From positions 113,259 through 177,258 of the forward strand of contig NZ_MHXN01000032.1 in assembly GCF_001824475.1 (NCBI RefSeq): 64,000 nt of DNA, in the 5' to 3' direction. The notes below the pieces were generated by a model. It did no database searches. It saw only the letters and a list, made by a program, of their open reading frames with translations, and had not been told where the DNA came from. Below, piece by piece: positions 1 to 8,806 of the stretch. This DNA is from Phenylobacterium sp. RIFCSPHIGHO2_01_FULL_69_31 (GTDB taxonomy: Bacteria; Pseudomonadota; Alphaproteobacteria; Caulobacterales; Caulobacteraceae). The translations under genes and the position numbers were made by a program. Position 1 is the first letter of the stretch. Each line of letters opens with the position of its first letter.

Positions 1-87
1 CACACGCATGGCGGGAACTCGCTCAGACCCTCCTAACCAAGAAGATTAAGCGTGAGGTGACGGGCGTCATTTACCCTGTGGGCCAAG

Positions 88-489
88 ATGTTCGAACGGC
101 CCCTCTCCCTGCCGGCCCCGTCAGCCCTCCCCCGCGCCTTCTACGCGCCGGTCGGCGCGGCCATGGGCGCGGTCATGCTCGCGCTATCGCTCAGCCCGCT
201 GACCGAGCCGTTTCTGGCGCGGTTGCTGCTGTTCTACGTCGGCACGGCCGCCGCTTACGCGCTGATGCCCTACATCCGTCGCGGCGACATCCCGCTGGTG
301 GCGGCGTGGGTGGTGCTGCTGGCCGAACTGGCGCCCTGCGTGGCGGGCGAGATGATCTCCCCCATCAAGGTCACCGCCGACGTTCTGGGCGTGGCGATGG
401 CTGCTGGCCCGATCTATGTGGCGCGGCTGCGACAGGTCCAGCAGGGCGACGTGCGGCCCGGCGGGCGCCGGGCCACCGAGGCCGGCTAG
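88..489 (+). CDS. Small hydrophobic (membrane) hypothetical protein
   Basis: 133-aa ORF with several hydrophobic stretches (AAMGAVMLALSLSPL, LLLFYVGTAAAYALM). Confidence 0.55.
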   Translation: MFERPLSLPAPSALPRAFYAPVGAAMGAVMLALSLSPLTEPFLARLLLFYVGTAAAYALMPYIRRGDIPLVAAWVVLLAELAPCVAGEMISPIKVTADVLGVAMAAGPIYVARLRQVQQGDVRPGGRRATEAG

Positions 490-492
490 AGC

Positions 493-1263
493 CTAGAAGT
501 TCGCGCGGCTCGAGATCGCGCCGTCGACCACCATGTTGATGCCGGTGGTGAACGCCGAGCGCGGGCTGGCCAGGAACACCGCGGCCGCCGCGATCTCCTC
601 GGGCGTCGCCATGCGGCCGGTGGGATTGCGCTTGATCATCTGTTCGAAGAAGTCGGGCATGCCGGCCTTCACCTGGCCCCAGACGCCGCCCTCGAAGAAC
701 ACCGTGCCCGGCGAGACCACGTTGCAGCGCACCTTCTTCGGGGCCTCTTCCCGCGCCACGCCCTTGGCGAAGTGGATGAGCGCCGCCTTCATGGCCCCGT
801 AGGCGTCAGGCCGGCTGGCCTCGGCCGCCGAGATCGACGAGGTGATCAGGAAGCAGGCGTCGCCAGTCGCTGCCGCGGCCTTCTCCAGGTGCGGACGAGC
901 CGCCTCGAAGGTTCGGACGGCGCCCAGGATGTCGACGTCGAACATCGCCTTCCAGGTGTCCTCGCCGTTGCCATTGACCAGGGCGCTGGCGTTGGAGACC
1001 AGCACGTCGATCCCGCCCAGCGCCTCGGCGGCCGCGCCGATGAAGGCTTTCAGGGCCGGACCGTCGACGATGTCCACCACCTGGCCGAACGCCTTCACGC
1101 CCTTGGCCTCCAGCGCCCCAACCGTCTCGGCGACCTGATCGGCCTTGCGGGCGCAGATGGCCACGTTGGCGCCCTCGTCGGCGAAGCACTCGGCGATCGC
1201 CCGCCCGATGCCGCGCGTCGCGCCGGTGACCACGACGTTCTTGCCCTTGAGCTGCAGGTCCAT
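493..1263 (-). CDS. SDR family oxidoreductase
   Basis: VVVTGATRGIGRAIAE Rossmann motif, YGAMKAAL active site region, C-terminal MVVDGAISS. Confidence 0.93.
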   Translation of the reverse strand: MDLQLKGKNVVVTGATRGIGRAIAECFADEGANVAICARKADQVAETVGALEAKGVKAFGQVVDIVDGPALKAFIGAAAEALGGIDVLVSNASALVNGNGEDTWKAMFDVDILGAVRTFEAARPHLEKAAAATGDACFLITSSISAAEASRPDAYGAMKAALIHFAKGVAREEAPKKVRCNVVSPGTVFFEGGVWGQVKAGMPDFFEQMIKRNPTGRMATPEEIAAAAVFLASPRSAFTTGINMVVDGAISSRANF

Positions 1264-1307
1264 ACCGTTCCCTTCCCTTGGTTGCGGCCGGGAACCTGCC
1301 CGAACTC

Positions 1308-2723
1308 TCAGTCCTCGAACAGGCGTTCGTAGCGCTCGCGCAGCAGGTTCTTCTGGACCTTGCCCATGGCGTTCCGCGGCAGATCGTCCACGAACACCAC
1401 CCGCTTGGGCGCCTTGTAGGCGGCAAGCTGCCGCCGGGCCTCGGCGATGATCGCCGCCTCGTCGCCCTGCCCCATCACCACCGCCACAACGCCCTCGCCG
1501 AAATCCCGGTGCGGCACGCCGATGATGGCGCTCTCGACGACGCCGGGCAATTCATCCAGCACCAGTTCCACTTCCTTGGGATAGACGTTGTAGCCGCCCG
1601 AGATGATCAGGTCCTTGGCGCGGCCCGAGATCCAGACCCGGCCATCGGGGTCCTGGCGGCCCACGTCGCCGGTGATGAAGAAGCCGTCGGCGGTGAACTC
1701 CTCGGCCGTCTTCTCCGGCATCCGCCAGTAGCCGGAGAAGACGCTGGGCCCACGGATCTGGATGACGCCGGTCTCCTCGCCGCCGCCGATGCGAAGCTCG
1801 ACGCCGGGCAGCGGATAGCCCACCGAGCCTGCGATCCGCTCGCCGCGCAGCGGGTTGGTGGTGATGATCACCGCCTCGCTCATCCCGTAGCGCTCCAGGA
1901 TGCGCTGGCCGATTCGCGCCTCGAACTCGGCGAACGTCGAGGGCAGAAGGGGCGCAGAGCCCGAAATGAACAGCCGCACGCCGTCGGCCTTCTCTCGCGT
2001 GAAGCCGGGGTTGGTGAGGAGCCGGGTGTAGAACGTGGGCACGCCCATCATGACCGTCGCACGGTCGAGACCGGCCAGCACCTCCGCATCGGCGAACTTC
2101 GGCAGCCAGACCATGGGGCAGCCGCTGAGCAGCGCGCAATGCAGCGCCACGAACAGCCCGTGGACGTGGAAGATCGGCAGGGCGTGCAGAAGGACGTCGT
2201 CGGAGGTGAAGCCCCAGGCGGAATGCAGCGCCAGAGCGTTCTCCGCCAGGTTCCCGTGGCTCAGGATCGCCCCCTTGGAGCGCCCCGTGGTGCCCGAGGT
2301 GTAGATCAGCGAGGCCAGGTCACCGCCGGCGCGGGGCACGCTCGTTTCGAGAGGCGCGAACGCCGCGGCCTCGGCGATCCAGGCCGGCGGGTCGGTGACG
2401 AACACCTTCGGCTCGGCGTCCTGCAGGAAATAGTCGACCTCGCTCGGCGTGTAGGCGCTGTTGAGCGGCAGGAACACGGCCCCCGCCTTGAGCACGCCCA
2501 GGTAGATCATGATGGCTTCGGCGCTCTTATCGGCCTGCAGCGCCACGCGGTCGCCGGCCTGGACGCCCTCAGCGACCAGCCGCCCCGCCACCTGCGCGGC
2601 GCCCGCTTCCAGCGCCCCGTAGCTGATCTCCCCACCGTCGCTCAGCAGGAAACAGGGTCTCGAACGGTCAGCGGGGAAGCGGCTGGCCAGTAGGTCGTAG
2701 AGATTGGCGGAGGCTTGCGGCAT
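1308..2723 (-). CDS. AMP-binding acyl-CoA synthetase, malonyl-CoA synthetase (MatB)-like
   Basis: SLIYTSGTTGRSKGAILSHGNL, GYNVYPKEVE, LPRNAMGKVQKN; YLGVLKAGAVFLPLNSAYT resembles MatB. Confidence 0.88.
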   Translation of the reverse strand: MPQASANLYDLLASRFPADRSRPCFLLSDGGEISYGALEAGAAQVAGRLVAEGVQAGDRVALQADKSAEAIMIYLGVLKAGAVFLPLNSAYTPSEVDYFLQDAEPKVFVTDPPAWIAEAAAFAPLETSVPRAGGDLASLIYTSGTTGRSKGAILSHGNLAENALALHSAWGFTSDDVLLHALPIFHVHGLFVALHCALLSGCPMVWLPKFADAEVLAGLDRATVMMGVPTFYTRLLTNPGFTREKADGVRLFISGSAPLLPSTFAEFEARIGQRILERYGMSEAVIITTNPLRGERIAGSVGYPLPGVELRIGGGEETGVIQIRGPSVFSGYWRMPEKTAEEFTADGFFITGDVGRQDPDGRVWISGRAKDLIISGGYNVYPKEVELVLDELPGVVESAIIGVPHRDFGEGVVAVVMGQGDEAAIIAEARRQLAAYKAPKRVVFVDDLPRNAMGKVQKNLLRERYERLFED

Positions 2724-2770
2724 GGCGGCCCTCCTAGCGCGCCGGAACGGCGCTTGCGATAGTCCTACTC

Positions 2771-4051
2771 ATGACTCCCGACGAGGCGCTCGCCCGCATC
2801 CGCCGCTACGACGGCCGCCTGAAGGCCTTCGTGCAGGTGTTCGACCCGCCGCTGACGGGCGATGCAGCCACCGGCCCTGTCATCGCGATAAAGGACCTGT
2901 TCGACGTGGCCGACGTGCCCACCGGCGGGGGTGCGCGCGTACCGCTGGATCCCAGCCCGGCGCACCACGCCGCGGTCGTCGAGCGGCTGCTGCAGGCCGG
3001 CTATGTGGCGGTAGGCAAGGCCCATACGGTGGAACTGGCCTACGGCGGCTGGGGCACCAACCGGGCGGTCGGCGCGCCGTGGAATCCCTGGGACTCCGAG
3101 GTGCATCGCGCGCCCGGCGGCTCCTCGTCCGGGTCGGCCGTGGCGGTCGCGGCAGGTCTCTGCGACGCGGCCCTGGGCAGCGACACCGGCGGCTCGGTGC
3201 GCATCCCGGCGGCGACCTGCGGCGTGGTGGGCCTGAAGCCCGGGCGCGGGCTGGTCAGCCTGAAAGGCGTCCATCCGCTCAGCCCGGCCCTCGATACGGT
3301 GGGGGTGCTGGCGCGCGACGTGGCGACGGCGGCGAGGGCCTTGGCGGTCATCTCCGGCCCCGACGGGGAGGCGGCCGTGCGCGGCCCGTTCGACGCCGAG
3401 ACGGCGCTCAGCACCGACGTCCGCGGACGTCGCCTCGCCGCCATCCCACTGGACGCGCTGGGCGAGGTCCATCCGGAAATCGGACGACTTTATCTGGACG
3501 CGCTCGACCGCCTGCGCAGCGCCGGCCTTGCCGTGGAGATCGTCAGCCCGCCACAGACCCTGGATCACTCGTTCACGCCCAACGGCATGCTGATGGCCGG
3601 CGAAGGCTGGCGCATCTGGAAGGACCGGATCGAGGCCTACGGCGAGATCATGGATCCCTGGATCGTCCGCCGGTTCGAAGCCGGCCGTGAGATCTCGGAC
3701 GAGCGCCTCGCCGAGGCGCATCTGCGCCGTGAGGCCGACCAGCAAGAGTTTCACGCCTGGCTGGCGGGCTACGACGCCCTGGCCTGCCCCACCTGCCCGA
3801 TCCCGGCGCCGCCTATCGACGCCGTGGACGAGACGGTCTCGCCGCTCAGCCGCCTCACGCGGGCGGCCAACTACCTGGACCTGCCGGGCATCAGCGTGCC
3901 CTGCGGTTTGACCGACGCCGGCCTGCCGGTGGGGATGCAGATCCTGGGTCGCCCGCGCGATGAGGCCTCCGTGGTGGCGATGGGCGCGGCCTTCGAGAAG
4001 GTTTCAGGCTGGAATGGCCGCACGCCCGACTTGGCGGGTTTCACCAGTTAG
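2771..4051 (+). CDS. Amidase (amidase signature family)
   Basis: GGSSSGSAVAVAAGLCDAALGSDTGGSVRIPAA amidase signature. Confidence 0.93.
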   Translation: MTPDEALARIRRYDGRLKAFVQVFDPPLTGDAATGPVIAIKDLFDVADVPTGGGARVPLDPSPAHHAAVVERLLQAGYVAVGKAHTVELAYGGWGTNRAVGAPWNPWDSEVHRAPGGSSSGSAVAVAAGLCDAALGSDTGGSVRIPAATCGVVGLKPGRGLVSLKGVHPLSPALDTVGVLARDVATAARALAVISGPDGEAAVRGPFDAETALSTDVRGRRLAAIPLDALGEVHPEIGRLYLDALDRLRSAGLAVEIVSPPQTLDHSFTPNGMLMAGEGWRIWKDRIEAYGEIMDPWIVRRFEAGREISDERLAEAHLRREADQQEFHAWLAGYDALACPTCPIPAPPIDAVDETVSPLSRLTRAANYLDLPGISVPCGLTDAGLPVGMQILGRPRDEASVVAMGAAFEKVSGWNGRTPDLAGFTS

Positions 4052-4752
4052 CTGCCCCGCGTTGGGGCGTGCAGCGCTCGGAGCACGATCCAGCCGACCA
4101 GGGCCCAGAGCGCGCCCAGGCACCAGCCGCCCAGCACGTCGCTGGGCCAGTGGACGCCGAGATAGACCCGGCTGAAGCCGACGCCCACGACCACCAACGC
4201 GGCCAGCACATAGGCCAGCGCCTTGCTGCGCCGACGCGGCTCCAGGCTCGCGACCAGCATGGCCAGGGTCAGGAAGGCGGCCGTCGACATGGTCGAGTGA
4301 CCGCTCGGGAAACTCGCCGAATAGACATAGGCCTCATGCGGGACGAGGTCGGGCCGCGGCCGTCCATACAGCATCTTGCTCAGGTCGCTCGACGCCCAGG
4401 CCGCCAGCACCGCGCCCGCCATGACGAGCGCGTGGATGCGCTTCTTATGGAAAAGGAAGGCCAGGACCGAAACGACCGTGATCACCACCACCAGCGCGGT
4501 GCCGCCCAGCGCGGTGATGTCGCGGACCGCCTCCTCGACGTTCCGCGAGCCGATGGGGTCGCTGGGGTCCGCCGGATTGCGCAGCATGAGGATCAGCCGC
4601 CGGTCGACGGCATCGATCTCGCCCTCCGACATCTCCTCGGCGAGATTCAGGAATGTCCAGAGCGCGCCTGTGGCCAGCACGAGTCCGATCAGGACGCGCG
4701 CCTCGAAACGCTTCACGAAACGCCACAGCTGCGCCGGCGTCAGCCTCACCAT
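4048..4752 (-). CDS. PAP2-family phosphatase (membrane)
   Basis: KMLYGRPRPD...SFPSGHSTMST...SRVYLGVHWPSDVLGGW PAP2 motifs. Confidence 0.92.
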   Translation of the reverse strand: MVRLTPAQLWRFVKRFEARVLIGLVLATGALWTFLNLAEEMSEGEIDAVDRRLILMLRNPADPSDPIGSRNVEEAVRDITALGGTALVVVITVVSVLAFLFHKKRIHALVMAGAVLAAWASSDLSKMLYGRPRPDLVPHEAYVYSASFPSGHSTMSTAAFLTLAMLVASLEPRRRSKALAYVLAALVVVGVGFSRVYLGVHWPSDVLGGWCLGALWALVGWIVLRALHAPTRGS

Positions 4753-4790
4753 GTCGTCAGGCTAGTGATCCCGTCCTGTCCGGGCAACGG

Positions 4791-4970
4791 TCACGCCGTC
4801 AGGAAGTCGCTGCCGGCCGACCGGAGGGTGTTGTCGACGGCGGCCTGCGCGGCCGCCTGCGTATCGTGCGCCCCGTCGGCCACCGTCACGCCATCCTCGT
4901 CATATACGGACCAGCGCCAGACATCGGCGTCATGGCTGAGGGAATAGGCGAGGAGTTTTTCGTCACGCAT
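4791..4970 (-). CDS. Small hypothetical protein
   Basis: 59-aa ORF from internal ATG at 4970 (MRDEKLLAYSLSHDADVWRWSVYDEDG...); fills the gap between two strong genes. Confidence 0.45.
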   Translation of the reverse strand: MRDEKLLAYSLSHDADVWRWSVYDEDGVTVADGAHDTQAAAQAAVDNTLRSAGSDFLTA

Positions 4971-5081
4971 GCCCGTCCTCCGAAACCCAAGCGGGTCCAG
5001 AACTCGCAAGGTAGGCAAAGGGTTTCGCACTGCACAATAGAATTCGCCTGATGGCGAACAACGCTCGCGCCAGGCGCGATC

Positions 5082-6224
5082 CTACCCCTCGTCGAGCAGG
5101 CTCCTGCCCGCGTTTCGGACATCGGTGCAGCCGGTGAGGATCATGGCGACCGCCAACTCGGCCCTGAGGACGTCCAGCATCTTCTCGACCGCCGGCTGTC
5201 CGCCCGCACCCAACGCCCACGCCCATGGGCGACCGACGAAACAGGCCTTCGCACCCAGCGCCAGGGCCTTCAGCACATCCAGGCCGGAGCGGACGCCGCC
5301 GTCCATGTAGACCTCCACGTCGCCCCCCACCGCCTGGGCGATGCGCGGCAGGGCGGAGATCGAGGATTTCACGCCGTCGAGCTGGCGGCCGCCGTGGTTG
5401 GAAACCACCAGGCCCTGAGCGCCGGCGCGCACCGCGTCGCGCGCGTCCTCGGGATCCAGGACGCCCTTGACCACGATCGGGCCGTCCCAAGTCTCTCGCA
5501 CCCAGTCCATGTCCTTCCACGTGACCGACCGGTCGAAGTTCTTGGCGATCCAGGCCAGGAAGTCCGTCACCCGCCGCCCCTCGGTCACAGCGCCTTGGAC
5601 CGAGCCCAGGGTATGGGGGCGCCCATGGACGAACACATCCCAGGTCCAGCCAGGGTGGGTGATCCCGTCCCAGGCCTGGGTCAGCGCCGCTCGCAAGGGT
5701 CCAGCGCCCGAGAAGCCGGAGCGGATGTCCCGATAGCGCGAGCCCGGGGTCGGCAGGTCCACCGTGAACACCAGCACCGGCGAGCCCACGGCCTTGGCCC
5801 GCTGCAGCAGCTCGCGCATGTAGCCGCGGTCCTTCAGCATGTAGAGCTGGAACCAGGGCGGCGCGCCGGTGGCCGCGACCTCCTCGACGGAACAGACGCC
5901 TACGGTCGAGAGGCAGAAGGGCACGCCCGCCGCCGCCGCCGCCCGCGCGGCCTGGGTCTCGCCGCGCCGGGCGTACATGCCGGCCATGCCGACCGGCGCC
6001 AGCCCCACGGGCATCTTCAAGGTCTGGCCCAGGGTCTGGACCGTCATGTCGAGCTTGGTGGTGTCGCGCATCACCAACTGGCGCAGGGCGATCGCTTCCA
6101 GGTCGGCCACGTTGCGCCGCAGCGTCTCCTCGGCGTAGGAGCCGCCGTCGATGTATTCGAAGAAGATGTGCGGCAGCCTGCGCCGCGCCAGCTCGCGATA
6201 GTCCGAGACCGAAGCCGCCTTCAT
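5082..6224 (-). CDS. lldD: FMN-dependent alpha-hydroxy-acid oxidase / L-lactate dehydrogenase
   Basis: MKAASVSDYRELARRRLPHIFFEYIDGGSYAEET; VSNHGGRQLDG and YMDGGVRSGLDVLKALALGAKACFVGRP. Confidence 0.9.
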   Translation of the reverse strand: MKAASVSDYRELARRRLPHIFFEYIDGGSYAEETLRRNVADLEAIALRQLVMRDTTKLDMTVQTLGQTLKMPVGLAPVGMAGMYARRGETQAARAAAAAGVPFCLSTVGVCSVEEVAATGAPPWFQLYMLKDRGYMRELLQRAKAVGSPVLVFTVDLPTPGSRYRDIRSGFSGAGPLRAALTQAWDGITHPGWTWDVFVHGRPHTLGSVQGAVTEGRRVTDFLAWIAKNFDRSVTWKDMDWVRETWDGPIVVKGVLDPEDARDAVRAGAQGLVVSNHGGRQLDGVKSSISALPRIAQAVGGDVEVYMDGGVRSGLDVLKALALGAKACFVGRPWAWALGAGGQPAVEKMLDVLRAELAVAMILTGCTDVRNAGRSLLDEG

Positions 6225-6277
6225 GTGGGCCCTCCCCGCCGGGCGGTTGTGGAACCCCCCGGCGCGCGGCGCAAGGC

Positions 6278-7054
6278 TCAGGCGCCTGCCGCCTCCGCGG
6301 CCGGGGCGGCCGTCGCGGGCCGGGGACCCAGCACGATCCACACCTGGTGCGAGCGGGCCACTAGCCGCCCCTGGGCGTCGAACAAGGCGGTGCCGGCGAT
6401 CTCTTTGCGGCCGTCCTTCAGGATCGGCCAGGCGAGGACGATGTACTCCTCCCCCGCCCTGATGGGCGCGACCACCTCGCCGGTCATGGTGCCCAAGAGG
6501 GCCCCGTGGCGGCCTTCCCTCTCGACCCAGGCGAAGTAGCCCGGACAGTCGAGCGCGGCCCAGACCACCTCTGCTCCCACGGTCCCGTCGGCGGCGGCGA
6601 AGTTGCGATGCGGCGTCCAGGTGCAGGCCACGAGGCCGGTCTCCGCACCCTCCAGCTGGCCGGGCAGCACGCGCAGGCCATCACCCTCCTCCCGCCCCGT
6701 GCCGCAGGTGAAACAGATCGGATGCACGCGGTTCGTCAGACCGATATGGCGCTCGGCCGCCGCGCGGGCCGCCTCCAGGCTCGGCGCCGGCGGTGGCTCG
6801 GGCAGCGCCTGGGTCGCCGGCCCCCCTTGGCCGATGACCGCATCGGCCTCGCCCAGCAGGACGTTGGCGCCGCCCCGCGTTTCCAGATTCAATTCGGAGT
6901 CGAGGGGGATCGGCGCGCGGAGGACCGCTGTCACCGGACCGTCCAGTCCCTTGGAAAGCACCCCGCACACATAGCCGCCATTGCCGGAGTTCGGCGGGCC
7001 GCAGAATTGGCGGCCGATCGTGATCTTGCTCAAAGTCGAAGCCCACACGCTCAA
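6278..7054 (-). CDS. Hotdog-like thioesterase-family hypothetical protein with CxxC motif
   Basis: PICFTCGTGREEGDGLRV motif and thioesterase-like C-terminal half (TMTGEVVAPIRAGEEYIVLAW). Confidence 0.5.
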   Translation of the reverse strand: MSVWASTLSKITIGRQFCGPPNSGNGGYVCGVLSKGLDGPVTAVLRAPIPLDSELNLETRGGANVLLGEADAVIGQGGPATQALPEPPPAPSLEAARAAAERHIGLTNRVHPICFTCGTGREEGDGLRVLPGQLEGAETGLVACTWTPHRNFAAADGTVGAEVVWAALDCPGYFAWVEREGRHGALLGTMTGEVVAPIRAGEEYIVLAWPILKDGRKEIAGTALFDAQGRLVARSHQVWIVLGPRPATAAPAAEAAGA

Positions 7055-7205
7055 TGGATCAAATCAATGGGCCGGATTTCTCACGCTGACGCGGCGCGAG
7101 GGAAGCCAAAAACCTCATCCCGGCGTTGGACGGGACCAAGGGTCGCGCTAAAGGGCATGTGACAACCGCCCCGGCGGAATCGGACACCTTCGACGGAGAC
7201 TATCG

Positions 7206-7538
7206 GTGAGCGACCGGATCGAACGACCCTGGGCCCTGATGCGCCATCACGCGGGCTGGGCCGACGTGTTCCACATCGACAGCGAAACCGCCGACTCGAT
7301 CACCGGCTTCTATCCCGATCGCGAGACGGTGGGGCCGCCGGTGAACTATTCCACCCGCGCAGTCCTGGCCCGCTTCGGCTCGCTGGAAGCGGCCCGCGAG
7401 GCGCGTGAAGGCGCGGTCCTGGAATGGCGCAAGCATGACGCCGCGGTCCGCGAGGCCGAAACCAAGCTGCGTGAAGCCGAGAAGCTGCGCGAGGACGCCT
7501 GGCTCAACTGCCTGCGCGACGCCGCTGGCCGCAGCTGA
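7206..7538 (+). CDS. Hypothetical protein
   Basis: 110-aa ORF, GTG start, charged coiled-coil-like C-terminus. Confidence 0.5.
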   Translation: MSDRIERPWALMRHHAGWADVFHIDSETADSITGFYPDRETVGPPVNYSTRAVLARFGSLEAAREAREGAVLEWRKHDAAVREAETKLREAEKLREDAWLNCLRDAAGRS

Positions 7539-7548
7539 TCTCTGGAAG

Positions 7549-7570
7549 ATGGCCGGGCCCGCCCGGCCAT
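7549..7570. repeat. Perfect inverted repeat between convergent genes (possible bidirectional terminator without U-tract)
   Basis: ATGGCCGGGC-CC-GCCCGGCCAT. Confidence 0.5.
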
Positions 7571-7579
7571 CCGCCCAAG

Positions 7580-8251
7580 CTAGAACCTAAAGCCCTTCGA
7601 AAGCGCCCAGGCGATGGCGGTCGCCAGGACGACGCCTGCGGCCAGTCGCCATGCGGGGGCGCGAGTCAGGCCTGGATCGCTGGGGAGCGTCCGTTTGCCG
7701 GTGACCATGGCCCCGATCAGGTTCGTCCGCTTCCAGATCCAGTAGAACAGCACCGCGGCGACGTGCAGGACAACCAGCGCCTGGAGCGCCCGGAAGCTGA
7801 GCTCGTGCCACTCCGCGATCTGCCGGCCGAGATCGAAGCTGACCCGATCCGAGAGCGGCCCACCCTCGAACGCGTCGACGTCCACCGCGAAGAGCCCCGT
7901 GCCGACCTGCACAAGCAGCACGGCGAGGATAGCCAGGACGCTGAGCGCGCCGAGCGGATTGTGGCCCGGCGTCGTCGCCACGTCCCGCCGTCCCACCGTA
8001 GCAGCGTACGCCGCCACGGCCCTCGGCCCCTTCACGAAGCTGGAGAACCTGGCGGCCCCGCCCCCGGCAACGCCCCAGTAGAGGCGGAACACCACGAGCC
8101 CGATGATCGCGTAGCCGCTCCACCGATGCCAGTTCATGTGGTCCTCGGAGGCCCACCAGGAAAACGCGATCAGCACGACCAGCAGCCAGTGGACGATCCG
8201 CACCGGACCGTCCCACAGCGTGGCCCGGACCCCGCCCGAAGGCTCGGCCAC
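7580..8251 (-). CDS. Cytochrome b561-family di-haem membrane protein
   Basis: VRIVHWLLVVLIAFSWW, NWHRWSGYAIIGLVVFRLYWG, LVVLHVAAVLFYWIWKRTNLIGAM. Confidence 0.9.
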   Translation of the reverse strand: MAEPSGGVRATLWDGPVRIVHWLLVVLIAFSWWASEDHMNWHRWSGYAIIGLVVFRLYWGVAGGGAARFSSFVKGPRAVAAYAATVGRRDVATTPGHNPLGALSVLAILAVLLVQVGTGLFAVDVDAFEGGPLSDRVSFDLGRQIAEWHELSFRALQALVVLHVAAVLFYWIWKRTNLIGAMVTGKRTLPSDPGLTRAPAWRLAAGVVLATAIAWALSKGFRF

Positions 8252-8253
8252 CG

Positions 8254-8769
8254 CTAGTCCTTCTTCTCTTGGCGGTACTTGTCGTGGCAGGCCTTGCAGG
8301 CGCCGCCCGTGGCGCGGACCTGCGCCTTCACGCCGTCGATGTCGCCCGCCGCCGCCAGCTGGTTCAGCTTGTTGGTCTGGGTCTGCAGGTTGGAGGACGC
8401 TGCGGTGAAACCGGCGGCGTCGCGCCAGATCTCGGGCCGGGCCTCGCTCATCGGACGAGCTTCCACGCCGCTGCCTCGCGGGAACCAGGTGGGGAGCTGG
8501 TTGGCCAGGCCGGACAGCGCCTTGGCGTTCGTCGCCACCACCGTCTTGTTGGGCGCACCTTTCCGGAGCTCGTCGTTCAGGGCCTTGAAGCTCGCACCCA
8601 TCTTCCGGAAGTTCTCATGCCGGGCGTAGGCAGCCTTGGTGGCCGGACTGGCGTTGGCCGGCAGCTTGTCGTCGTGGGCCACGGCCCCGCCGGCCGCCAC
8701 CGCCGCGCCGATGCCGACCGCGAGGGCCAGCGCCCACCCCTTGCTCATCGCCCACGCCATGCCGCTCAT
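8254..8769 (-). CDS. Class II c-type cytochrome (cytochrome c')
   Basis: Signal peptide plus C-terminal CKACHDKYR haem-binding motif. Confidence 0.9.
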   Translation of the reverse strand: MSGMAWAMSKGWALALAVGIGAAVAAGGAVAHDDKLPANASPATKAAYARHENFRKMGASFKALNDELRKGAPNKTVVATNAKALSGLANQLPTWFPRGSGVEARPMSEARPEIWRDAAGFTAASSNLQTQTNKLNQLAAAGDIDGVKAQVRATGGACKACHDKYRQEKKD

Positions 8770-8806
8770 CCTTTTTGGCCTATTGATGCGGTCGAGATTG
8801 AGGGTC

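Noticed and set aside
1278-2693. 471-aa plus-strand ORF
   Set aside because: Exact antisense of the MatB-like synthetase; no domain motifs
2739-2753. GCGCCG-GAA-CGGCGC dyad between divergent MatB-like and amidase genes
   Set aside because: Short GC-only palindrome, expected by chance at this composition; no second copy seen
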